A stretch of DNA of 64,000 bases from Malus domestica (lineage: Eukaryota > Streptophyta > Magnoliopsida > Rosales > Rosaceae). The DNA lies in NCBI RefSeq assembly GCF_042453785.1, contig NC_091664.1:3956501-4020500 (forward strand), read 5' to 3'. Below the pieces are notes generated by a model. The model saw only the letters and a program-made list of their open reading frames with translations, did not search any database and was not told the origin of the DNA. Below are positions 47,465 to 58,100 of the stretch, one piece after another. Each line of letters opens with the position of its first letter. Position 1 is the stretch's first letter. A program made the position numbers and the translations under genes.

Positions 47465-47918
47465 TAAATTCTTTGAATTTTTTCTTTTGTTGAAGCTTGT
47501 ATGTTGAAACTTTGTGAGTGAAGCATGTAGGTTGAGGTAGTGCTCCCTTAATTTCCTGAGTGAGGAAAACTTCTCGGTTGGAGACTTGAAAGATCCAAGT
47601 CACTAAGTAGTCGTAAACCTTCCAAGTACCGAGGTGTAGTAGCATATGGTAAGAGTCCCCCAAGTCTCTGGTCGAGGGAGTTGACGAATGAGGTGTCTTG
47701 CTAGTAGCCAAGTTTCCAAAGTAACAAAACTTCACCGTTTTCCTTTCTAAGTGGTAGCCCAAAACTCCTCATTCATATATATATTTGTTATGAAAGTTGT
47801 TAGGCCCAAAGAAGATGAGGCCTAGGCCTTCTTTTTTCTTTTTCTTTTTTTTCGAATTTCCAAATTTTGGAATTTCCAAGTTTCTGAATTTCCAAATTTT
47901 CGAAGTTTCGAATTTCCA

Positions 47919-47957
<39 letters not shown>

Positions 47958-47964
47958 AGATTTA

Positions 47965-48565
47965 TCGATGAAGCTTTGTAGGTGAAGTTTTTGTGTTGAA
48001 GCTTTGTAAGTGAAGCTTTTGTGTTGAAGCTTTGGAGTTAAAGCTCTTGTAGGTGAAGCTTTTGTGTTGAAACTTTGTAGGTGAAGCTTTTGTAGGTGAA
48101 ACTTTAGAGTAGAAGCTTTTGTAGGTGAAGCTTTGGAGTTGAAGCTTTGTAGGTGAAGCTTTGGTGTTGAAGCTTTTGTGTTGAACCTTTGGAGTTGAAG
48201 CTTTTGTAGGTGAAGCTTTGGAGTTCAAGCTTTTGTAGGTGAAGCTTTGGAGTTGAAGCTTTTGTAGGTGAAGCTTTTGAGTTGAAGCTTTGTAGGTGAA
48301 GCTTTTGTGTTGAAGCTTTGCAGGAGAAGCTTTGGAGTTGAAGCTTTTGTAGGTGAAGCTTTGGAGTTGAAGCTTTTGTTGGTAAAGCTTTGTAGGTGAA
48401 GCTTTTGTGTTGAAGCTTTGTAGGTGAAGCTTTAGAGTTGAAGCTTTGGAGTTGAAGCTTTTGTTGGTGAAGCTTTGTAGGTGAAGCTTTGGAGTTGAAA
48501 CTTTAGTAGGTGAAGCTTTGGAGTTGAAGCTTTGTAGGTGAAGCTTTGGAGTTGAAGCTTTGTTG
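47965..48565. repeat. GAAGCTTTTGTAGGT minisatellite
   Basis: About 600 bp of variants of TGAAGCTTTTGTAGG and TGAAGCTTTGGAGT alternate in units of roughly 14-15 bp (29-bp pairs). An AT run precedes it at about 47927-47955. Confidence 0.9.
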
Positions 48566-49330
48566 ACACCATAAATTGATTTTGCTTCACATTGTCTTGA
48601 TCAAGAGTGTGTGAAGCTTTTGAGAATTGTAGTTGCCCTCCATTGATGAAGCTTTTGTTGGCACCATAAATTGGTTTTGCTTCACACTGTCTTGATCAAG
48701 AGTGTGTGAAGCTTTTGAGAATTGTGGTTGAACTCCTTTGATGAAGCTTTTGTTGGCACCATAAATTGGTTTTGCTTCACACTGTCTTGATCAAAAGTGT
48801 GTGAAGCTTTTGAGAATTGTAGTTGTCTTCCATTGATGAAGCTTTTGTTAGCACCATAAATTGGTTTTGCTTCACACTATCTTGATCAAGAGTGTGTGAA
48901 ACTTTTGAGAATTGTAGTTGACCTTCATTGATGAAGCTCTTGTTGGTACCATAAATTGGTTTTGCTTCACATTGTCTTAATCAAGATTGTGTGAAGCTTT
49001 CGAGAATTGTGGTTGCCTTCCATTGATGAAGCTCTTGTTGGCACCATAAATTGGTTTTGATTCACATTATCTTGATCAAGGGTGTGTGAAGCTTTTGAGA
49101 ATTGTAGTTGTCTTCCATTGATGAAGCTTTTGATTTCCACCATAAATTGGTTTTGCTTCACACTATCTTGATCAAGAGTGTGAAGCTTTTGAGAATTGTA
49201 GTTGCCCTCCATTGATGAAGCTTTTGATTTCCACCATAAATTGGTTTTACTTCGCACTATCTTGATCAGGAGTGTGTGAAGCTTTTGAGAATTTGTAGTT
49301 GTCCTCCGTTGATGAAGCTTTGTTGAATTT
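48566..49330. repeat. 95-bp tandem repeat array, eight copies
   Basis: CACCATAAATTG starts at or near 48567, 48662, 48757, 48852, 48947, 49042, 49138 and 49232, almost exactly 95 bp apart. Each unit continues TTTTGCTTCACA, CTTGATCAAGAGTGTGTGAA, GCTTTTGAGAATTGTAGTTG and CCATTGATGAAGCTTTTG. A diverged copy follows at about 49465. Confidence 0.95.
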
Positions 49331-50679
49331 CCCTTTTTTTTTTTGTTTTGGAAAACTAGAAATTTGAAAATGTGGGAGAGACAACATATACAAATTTTGT
49401 TTCCACACTATTGAGCAAAAGATTGTGATGCAAGCCACACCTTGTAGTAGTCGAAGGTTTGGATGAACCATATAAATTGAATTTGCTTCGAACAGTCTTG
49501 ATCAAGAGTGTATGAAGCTTTCTACGAGTTGTAGTGTTTGTATTGTTATAGATAAGAAATGTCTGAAGCAGATGTAAGAGGACTGAAGAGCTTAATCTTC
49601 GTATACCATACACTGAAGTCGTTGTTAGCTTGCAATAAGACTTTATTGGTGACTATAACTCTTGTTAGGCATGAGTGCTCCCCTAGATGAGCTGTAAAGC
49701 TTGAGGGTTTTTGATTATTTGTGAATGCTAAGAGTTCACATGTACAAGTTGTACCACTTGTCTTCTAGTTGGTGGAATGAATGGTGAGTTGCTTTCATTA
49801 CTTGGTTAGTGGTACAAATGTGAGATCCTTCATCACCTTTCATCACATTTCTTCACCTGGTTAGTGGCACGAAGATGAGTTCCTTCATCACCTTTCATCA
49901 CATTTCTTCACCTGGTTGGTGGCACGAAGATGAGTTCCTTCTTCACCTGGTTGGTGGCATGAGTGGCAAGTTGCCAAATGATATTAAAGTACGAGTTGTA
50001 CATTTCATCACCTGGTTTGTGGCATGAAGGAGAGTACGGGTTGTACATTTCATCACCTGGTTGGTGGCATGAAGATGAGTTCCTTCATCACCTAGTTGGT
50101 GAGAATAAGGGCAAGGTGTCGATGCACATTATAGCAAGAGTCGAATGACACAAAGTGTGTTGAACCCTTTTGAAGCACAGTTGACTTATGTATAGATGTG
50201 TTGGAATGTATGATGTTTATGTATGAGTGTGTTGGAATGTATGATGTATATGTATGAATGTGTTGAAATGTATGATGTTTATGTTGATTGACATGAATGA
50301 TGCTTATGAATGTTTTGTTATGCATGAAGGGATCGATGCTTTCGATATGTGAATCATGTTTGTTGTAACACTTAGTATCACATACTTTGTGTCAAAGTAC
50401 GCATGTTGAAGCTCTGAGTTGGAGTATAGAGGTAGGTCAGCGTATACCAAGTGTTCCAGTGCTAGGAATACAAAAGACTCAGAAAAAGTTATCTGAATTC
50501 CCTCTTCTTTAAATATTTGTCGAATGGCTTGTGTGATAAAAGATCTTAAGCGGTTGAGGGTCAAAACATTTGCAATGTGTATGCCTTCTTATAATAGCAT
50601 TTCCTTTATTACCTAGTCCTCTACTTTGAAAGAGTGAGGCTTGGCCCCATAGTCATAATAGTCGACGGTACGTTCACCC

Positions 50680-51480
50680 TTAGTTGTCTTGATACGAACT
50701 TTTATCCCTCTTGTTGTAATGAGCTTGCTGAGAGTAAAAATCATTCCTCTTACCAAGAGATAAATACGTTTGGTGACTTAGCGAATAGCTAAATGAGGTA
50801 GGAGATGATGCAATGGGTGTCTGAATGGCCAAGATCTCATCACTTGGTAGAACTTGACTTCCATTTCCCACTTGTTGATAGGGGTTAACCATATGGGGGT
50901 TCCCTTGGTATGTCCTTGCTTCGGAGGAGGCGTGGTTGTAAGCGTGTGCTATCACCTTAGAGTAAATCTTCCAAGTGTTGGCATTGATCATGTACTTGAA
51001 GAAACAATCACGTAGGCCTGCCGTGAAGGCTTTGAGGGCGGTCTTGTCATCTGCCTCAACGCAACGAAAATAATCATGGCTGAAGCGACCAGCATACTCT
51101 AGTAATGACTCGTCCGGTTTCTGGCGAATAGTGTGCAAGTCATTTGCGATCATTCTAGAAGATGTGTTGAGAGACAAACAGTTTCCTTAGTTCCTTAAAT
51201 GAGTCTACTGTCTCGGGTGGAAGACGACAATACCAGTTTAAAGCTCCGCCAGAGAAGGTGGAAGGGAAGAGAAGACATCGCTCTTCATCGGCGTGCATCC
51301 GATATGCCATGGTGGACTTAAAAAGGTGAAGGTGTTTAATCGGGTCCTCCCTTCCAGTATAGAGCTGTAAACCAAGCTTTTATTTTATCTTCGCTTGAAG
51401 TGGGGTGTCGAGGATCCTCCATGTAAGAGGGCAAGACCTAGGTTGGTTCCAATCAGGTATCTCAGCTTATCGTTTGGCCT
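50680..51480 (-). pseudogene. Ty3/gypsy (Tat-like) Gag, frameshifted
   Basis: Minus strand, upstream part: LQLYTGREDPIKHLHLFKST, then DEERCLLFPSTFSGGALNWY and PETVDSFKELRKLFVSQHI, ending in TAG at 51155-51157. In another frame the protein continues SSRMIANDLHTIRQKPDESL, LEYAGRFSHDYFRC and TALKAFTAGLRDCFFKY to a stop at 50680. This is the conserved Gag core of plant Ty3/gypsy elements (DP..H...., FxxxLxGxAxxWY, SFxELxxxFVSQ, QxxxESLxxYxxRF). A further in-frame TAA lies at 51380-51382 (QAKIK-stop). No CCHC zinc knuckle, protease or polymerase follows. The protein is dead as it stands. Confidence 0.8.
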
Positions 51481-51830
51481 TCAACTTGTTTACTTCCTTA
51501 AAAAGCTGTAGGACAATAGGGTCCTAAGTGGAGTCATGTACCACTGGAGCTTTCTTTCGTAAATCTCCATCTCCTCTTGAAAGTATGAAGGTTTGATCAG
51601 ACCATGTGATTTTTCCGTGGACTCGCCATACTAACTTCCAAGGTATGTCTGTCGGAACATCTTTGAGTTCCCTATACCTTCGTGTTTCTCTAGAACTTGT
51701 TGAAGAACATTGCATATTCATTTGAAAAATGAATGGAGGGCTGCAAAATTGTGCAGCCAGTTCTATTTTAAACTTCCCCGCCTGAAAACCCCAACAAATA
51801 AAAGTTCCTACAAGACAATTTTGAATCAAA

Positions 51831-52035
51831 TTGTTTAGAGTATCCCAATGTTTTCCGACAGCAATAATGTTCCATTAATTACTAAAGAGTCAGGACTCGG
51901 AACAGATTATGTTAACCATGAATTATAACTAATAATTAACCACCATTAATTATTGCTACTTTATTGATATCCCAATCACAAGTTATCAGACATATTAACC
52001 ACCTAGCAAGCATTCCACATTTTATTGTTGTGGCG
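51831..52035. other. unassigned junction sequence
   Basis: AT-rich sequence between the Gag-element remnant and the LINE fragment. No primer binding site or LTR is visible here, so the 5' part of the Gag element is missing. Confidence 0.5.
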
Positions 52036-52039
52036 AGGT

Positions 52040-52440
52040 ACTCCATTTCGGCTTCGAATGTCGCAACAGTTGAAGCATTAGCGCTGCTTCGTGGGTGTAA
52101 GATGGGTGCTTCCTTGGGTCATATCGATAATCTTCGAATATAGTTCGGTAATCTTCGAATCTGATTCCCTTGAATTCATCTTGTGCTTATCAGATTTGAT
52201 AGAAAATGGCAGTTTGGAGGCTTTTCCTATCTTGGCAAAAGTTAAGGAATTAGGGGAGTCTTTCCATAATTGTCGCTGGTTTTGGGTATTAAGATTAGCC
52301 AATATGACGACGGATTCTCTAGTGTTGGTAAGTAATCCGGCAATGTGCAATGTTATTTGGGTCGATCGACCCCATCTTCGTTGGTGCATGTTTTGTCTTG
52401 TCCTCATTAATTTTGTTTCAGCAGAGTAGGAGTCGACGCC
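52040..52440 (+). pseudogene. LINE-type RNase H domain fragment
   Basis: The plus strand reads ATVEALAL in one frame. After a shift it reads GVRWVLPW, FESDSLEFI, ILAKVKELGESFHNCRWFWV, RLANMTTDSL and NPAMCNVIWVDRP. This is the plant RNase H-like domain found at the end of non-LTR retrotransposon polyproteins. Acidic residues of the active site are present in VEALAL and ESDSLE. The rest of the reverse transcriptase is absent. The frame break near 52090 and the missing 5' part show that it is dead. Confidence 0.7.
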
Positions 52441-52599
52441 TTCACATGGTTGCAACGTTCTCTCTGTTGTACCCCCTGCACTCTTTTAGTTATTGCTTGT
52501 CTAACTTTGTGCTTGCCTCAATGTAGGCTCTATTTGTATGTTCTGGCATATTTACCCCTGGAATAGAATTCCCAGTTTACTTTAAAAAAAAAAAAGATG

Positions 52600-52799
52600 G
52601 AAAAGGGATCCTCTTCGAATCTCTTCCTTCTAATTCACCAAGTTTAGGGATCCGGACCGTTGAAAATTGATCCAATGGTTAAAGTTATTATAACTTTTAA
52701 AGCGGGTCCCTGTTTGTAGCCGTTGGATCAAATTTCAACGGTCCGGATCCCTGAACTTAGTGGATTAAAAGGAAGAGATCCGGAGATGATCTCTTTCCC
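52600..52799. mobile_element. 200-bp MITE with ~85-bp inverted repeats
   Basis: Left arm: GAAAAGGGATCCTCTTCGAA, then TTAGGGATCCGGACCGTTGA. The right arm mirrors it (TCAACGGTCCGGATCCCTGA ... GATCTCTTTCCC). AAAAGATG stands outside both ends (52592-52599 and 52800-52807). The arms could form a long, nearly perfect hairpin. The end GGAAAAGGATCC resembles that of the MITE at 25883, although the target-duplication length differs. Confidence 0.85.
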
Positions 52800-52861
52800 A
52801 AAAGATGCCCTCCAACCCTAAACCACTTTCATTTGTCTAATTTGGCAAGGGCAAGTGGTCG

Positions 52862-53774
52862 TTAGGGGTGGACGCGGTGTGGTTCGATGCAGTTTCGAGT
52901 GAAACCACAATCGAAATCGAAACTTTTTGCGGTGCGGTTCGGTACGATTTTGAAGCCAAAACCGAAATGAAACCAAATTGTTTGGTTCTATTCGATGCGG
53001 TTTCAAACGGTTTCGGTTTGGTTTTTGAGAAAAAAATGTACAATTTAAAATATACACCAAAACTGTAGCAAAAAACAGCAACTAACATGTACCAAACCTA
53101 TACCAAAGGTCCAAAATTGCAGCAAATGACAACTACTAAAATTGAAAACAACTACTAAAATTGAAACAACATCCAATGCATCAATGTGCATGTTTTGGGA
53201 GTTTAAGTTATGGTAAGTTAGGCTAAGAAAGTGAAAAATATACATAGGGATTAGTGGCTCTACAACTGGAGCTACCTCTCAAACAAGTACGATGAGACAA
53301 ATGTTTGCAAGTCAACAGAAGACAGCTCTCAAACCAAAATGAACTTATTTAGGTGCTAGTAAATGTAGTATAAACCATAATGCTAGGACACTAAATTCTC
53401 AGCTTGAATAATTTTGGGTGAACTCAGGCAAACTCTACAGTCCAGTTAACAATTTAACAAATGTAAGGAAAAAAACGGAGTATATAATAGGCAGACAGTT
53501 AACTTATAATCTTATATAAACCAAAATATGATTTGTATGCAGTATAAGTTGATATATGAGCAATTTCGCAAACGGTGTGGATATGAGCAATATATGGTGC
53601 GGTTTCAGTTTCGATTTCGGTTTCGGTTTCGATGCGGTTTTGAAAACCCAAAACCAAAACCAAACTGTTTTCTTTGACGCGGTTCGGTTTTGAAACCGCA
53701 AAACCAAATCATTCGGTGCGGTTCGATTCAATTCATATTTCGGTTTCGGTTTTCGATTTCAAGTGCCCACCCCT
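52862..53774. mobile_element. non-autonomous hAT-like element with GGTTTCGGTTT inverted arms
   Basis: Termini are TTAGGGGTGGAC on the left and GTGCCCACCCCT on the right. The flanks AGTGGTCG (52854-52861) and AGTGGTTG (53775-53782) form an 8-bp duplication with one change. Both arms are made of GGTTTCGGTTTxGATGCGG-like repeats in opposite orientation, around an AT-rich core. AGGGGTGGGCA ends with 8-bp duplications are usual for a class of plant hAT elements. There is no transposase. Confidence 0.75.
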
Positions 53775-53782
53775 AGTGGTTG

Positions 53783-55130
53783 CCATTCAAAGCATGTTGA
53801 AATGAAGATATTTTTTAGTGTGACCGGCAAACTATGTGGTCTAGTATGTGTTACTACACAAATAGTGGGATATGTGTGTTAAAAAGTTAATAACTTAAAA
53901 AATATAATTTTCCACCACTTACATTCAAACATGTGATGTACCATCTGTGTTCCCGTCACAATAAAAAATTTCTCTTCCAAATGCCCAAGTAAAAGAAGCC
54001 CGGCCTTGCGCCTACAGGCAAGTTAACGTTAGCTACAATTTTATTTTATTTTTCTGTCAGGAATGTGTAACACACGTGCAGAAAATGATGGCAGCCAACA
54101 ACTTCTGCATGGGTGGGCAAGACAAGAATAGATACGAAGCAAATGCGAGAAAAAAAAAGAGAGTTAAATAAGCAAGAAAGGCAAGAGGAAAAGGATCGTG
54201 ATACCATGCCTCGACGCCTCGATCATATGTCTCCTGATTCAAAACGGTTTTGGAAAAGCAAAAAAAAATTGCTGTCATGAGAAGAAGGATTTCCATAGCA
54301 TATGAAAAAGTTCCATATGTTCTAAGGGAAGACAGATCGAGCCACACTAATTTTATTTCCTAGGTTAAATGCTATAAAAAATATGATTATTTCAATTTGG
54401 TAGTTGGTTATTTTATTAAGTGAGTTCTTAGAGCATCTCCAAAAGTTGACGTCAAATTCAAAACATTAAATTTTAATTTGATGACTGACTTGACAATTTG
54501 AAATATTATCAATATTTTCCTTCCACTGGATATGCCAAAATTTATTGCTTCATTATTGTTTTTTTTAAACAAAAATGATAAAAGTTGGGTTTTTGTTGTT
54601 TAAAAATAATAAAATAATACTTAAATATGCTAAAATTTAAGGAAATGCAAGTGGTATATCTCTGGAAATAGCAAAAATTAATTTTGAAGGCAGCTTCAAA
54701 TTTGAAAATTTTTTTGTCCATGTTAACTTAGCCTTCTTTTCCGTGTCATCTTTGACATCACGGTTGAAATAAATTGTATATTTTTTGCTGTTATATATTT
54801 ATATGACAATTTTGACATCTCTTTTAAAAGATTGTCTTAACCTTTTCATAACCTTTGAAATAGTTTATTGGAATCAGACAATCGTTTTATTATCAACGCT
54901 ACTTTTTATTCTTGAATCAAGAGATTCTCCATATTGTAAAAGGCAGAGTTTTCTTACGCAGTCGATTCGGCTTTAAAGAGAGCGTGAGGAGTACTTCCGG
55001 CGACGTGTCACAATCTGGAGCTTTAAATCAGCTTGGCATGGAATGAACGGCTGAGATAGATAAGAGAGGAGACAATCCGGATCCCCCTGTAAAACCCTCA
55101 CTCTAGTTTTTCACCACCATCGCCGCTCTC
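53783..55130. other. intergenic region upstream of the IleRS gene
   Basis: AT-rich. AGAGCATCTCCAAAAGTTGA at about 54431 looks like a MITE end of the type seen at 9846, but the partner end is not clear. A minus-strand frame at 54057-54347 encodes a hydrophobic peptide that I do not recognise. The IleRS promoter is at the right end. Confidence 0.55.
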
Positions 55131-55131
55131 A

Positions 55132-55140
55132 AAACCCTAA
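55132..55140 (+). promoter_or_regulatory. telo-box (AAACCCTAA)
   Basis: AAACCCTAA lies 36 bases before the IleRS start codon, with a second AAACCCTC at about 55092. Telo-boxes near the start are typical of plant translation-machinery genes. Confidence 0.6.
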
Positions 55141-55176
55141 ATCATCTCCCTCTCCGCCCTCAGCTTCAACTCTGCC

Positions 55177-58100
55177 ATGGAGGAGGTGTGCGAGGGCAAG
55201 GACTTCTCCTTCCCCAAGCAAGAGGAGACTATCCTCAAGCTCTGGTCTGAAATCAAGGCCTTCGAAACCCAATTGGCGCGCACAGAGGGCCAGCCCGAGT
55301 ACGTCTTCTATGACGGTCCTCCATTCGCCACCGGACTCCCACACTACGGCCACATACTGGCCGGCACCATCAAAGACGTCATCACCCGATTCTTCTCCAT
55401 GACGGGCCACCACGTCATCCGCCGCTTCGGCTGGGACTGCCACGGTCTGCCGGTGGAGAACGAGATCGATCGGATGCTCGGGATCAAGCGTCGGGACGAT
55501 GTGCTGAAGATGGGGATTGATAAGTACAATGAAGCCTGCAGGAGCATTGTTACTCGGTACGTGGGGGAGTGGGAGAAGGTTATTTCGCGGACGGGGCGGT
55601 GGATTGATTTCAATAACGATTACAAGACGATGGATTTGAAGTTCATGGAGAGCGTTTGGTGGGTCTTTGGCCAGTTATTTGAGAAGGGTCTTGTTTATAA
55701 AGGCTTCAAGGTTGGTTGATTGCATTGTGTTTTCTTTCCGTTTTGCTCAACTGGTTAGTGAGATTTTCTGAATAAAACTGGTTTTTGCATAATTGGAAAT
55801 GGGGCTTAATTGGAAATGATATCGGTTTTTCGATTAAAGTATGTTGTTGCTGTTTAACTAGATAATGATTTCTAGTTAGGGTATAAGCTCAATGTCGGTT
55901 ATTGAAACTTACAATTTGGAAACATGAGAGAAATGGAGGGAGGGCGAGGGGAGGAGAGATAGTGTCCAACTTAAGCAGGGAGGGAGGACACATTTTGTTT
56001 GACGTATTTGGCAAAAGAAAGGGATGCGTTGTATATCCACTGACAGATTTTGTTTTCCTTTTTTTTATAGGTCATGCCATACAGCACTGGTTGCAAGACA
56101 CCGCTTTCCAATTTTGAGGCTGGTCAAGAGTACAGGGTTAGTGATACTTCTATTGATATTATATATAAAGATAAAGATTGCTAAATTATTTCAACTGTTG
56201 TTCGTATTGTTATTGAATCTTTTGCTTAATGTGTTGAAACTTGAAATTAGTATCTTTTCAATATAAGAACCGGTATCTATGAATTCAACGTTCCAGCATA
56301 ATATAAATGAAAGGAAAAGGGGGGCATACTTTCTATTGTTGAAACTTGGAATTTGTCTGTGTTAAAAGGGGGACATACTTTCTATTGGTGAAACTTGGAA
56401 TTTGTCTGTGTTCTTGTTCTGTCCTGAATTCAACTACTTGTAGCTTGATGTTTAAGAATCTCTATCATATTTGACATCTCTAGAGAAACACAGGATGTAC
56501 CTGATCCTGAAATTATGGTGACTTTTCCAATTGTTGGAGATCCGCAAAAGGCAAATTTTGTAGCTTGGACAACTACACCATGGACCCTCCCGAGCAATTT
56601 GGCCCTTTGTGTCAATGCAAATTTTACTTATGTGAAGGTCAGTTACTAATAGCAAAAGTAACAAAAGTAAATGCCTGCTATTTTTGTTTTCATCTCTTTT
56701 TCAGTTTCTTTGTCACATAAATTTGATTGCCCTGTAATACTAGTTTTCATCTCTATTGTGTTTAAAACTAATGAGTGTATTTATTTATTCTTTATTTTTT
56801 TGTGATATCAGACCATATTCTGATGCCAAGAATTTTTGTTCAACTTTATTCAATGGGTTTTATTATGCTATATTACTGTAGAATCTAATTTGAGGTGGAA
56901 AACAAATCAGGTCCGCAACAAGTACTCTGGAAAAGTTTATGTTGTTGCTGAATCTCGGTTGTCAGCTCTTCCTAATGAGAAACCAAAGGAAAATGTAGCA
57001 CATGGATCTGTTGGTGATTCAAAAAAGCTAAATTCAAAGGCCAAAGGATCCTCAGGTGGGAAAAAGGAAACCGTGGACAGTTCATATGAAGTATTGGAGA
57101 AATTCTCTGGTTCTTCGTTAGAGGGAAAGAAGTGAGTACTTGTTCCTCATTTTCTGTTGTTATCCTCAATTTGGAGTTTGGTTTTAGGTGGTTTCTTTTG
57201 TCTACATTGTTTTTATAATTCACGTGTTTTTTGACTCATACCACAATTAAAAAGAGACTGGAAACTGCAGGTATGAACCGCTGTTTGACTACTTTACGGA
57301 GTTCTCTGATGTGGCATTTAGAGTTGTTGTGGACAACTATGTTACCAATGACAGTGGTACTGGTATTGTGCATTGTGCTCCTGCATTTGGTGAAGATGAT
57401 TATCGTGTTTGCCTTGAAAATCAAGTAATCAACAAGGTATGCACTCAGATGCATGTAAATAGTATATTTTCATGGGTTGAGGTTTTCTGATTCATTAATC
57501 AAGATAACTAATGAGGAACCAAATTGAAGGATTTCCTAAATCAATGGGTGTTTCAGTCTTTAGTTCTCTAGGGTTTTAGTATTTTTAATATTTAGGGTTT
57601 TAGTCGTTTGATTTCCTACTTTATAAAGTTTTAGATTCTTTCCAGATTTATTGGGATTGGTTTTAGTTTCCTATTCCATTTTGGATTAGGATTTCTTTCC
57701 TGCAATAGGTTTACTTTACTGTGTTCTTTAGGTTTAAGGCATTGTGAAACATAAGTATCCCTTATAATTCCAGTAGTTGTATGGATGAAGAGTTGATGAA
57801 TGGAAAAGTTGTGTTTTCCAGAGATTGGAATTCTAATCCTGCGATGGGATTATTTTCAGGCCCTTATTTACTTCTTTGCCCACATTGCCTTTGTTTTCTT
57901 GGAATGTAGGGAGAGAACTTGATTGTAGCTGTTGATGATGATGGATGCTTTACCGAAAGAATTACCGACTTCAGCAAGTGCTATGTCAAGGATGCAGATA
58001 AAGATATTATTGAAGCAGTGAAGGTATATGAGAGTTTGTATACATACACGGACGCACATCTGTAGGGTGGTTTACTTGCACAATCCCCAGTTTTTTTTTT

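Larger units (their letters stand above)
47480..51830 (-). mobile_element. Tat-like Gag-only LTR element remnant with minisatellites
   Basis: It begins with a GAAGCTTG stretch and the same module as at 40986 (GTGCTCCCTTAATTTCCTGA at 47538, AGTCCCCCAAGTCTCTGG near 47655). Then come a GAAGCTTT minisatellite, a 95-bp array, CACCTGGTTxGTGGCA repeats (about 49850-50100), TGTTGGAATGTATGATGT repeats (about 50190-50280) and a decayed Gag frame. Unit types and order resemble the interior of the element at 4552-8969. No LTR was found at the far end. Confidence 0.6.

Noticed and set aside
47962..48228. Minus-strand frame of repeated KASPTK-like units
   Set aside because: It is a translation of the GAAGCTT minisatellite; the repeat explains it fully.
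48566..49330. Possible CRISPR-like array because of regular spacing
   Set aside because: This is a eukaryotic genome. The units are contiguous 95-bp tandem repeats without unique spacers.
54057..54347. Minus-strand 96-codon hydrophobic frame
   Set aside because: No recognised family; phenylalanine and leucine richness comes from an A-rich plus strand.
55129..55443. Minus-strand frames over IleRS exon 1
   Set aside because: They are shadows of the GC-rich first coding exon.
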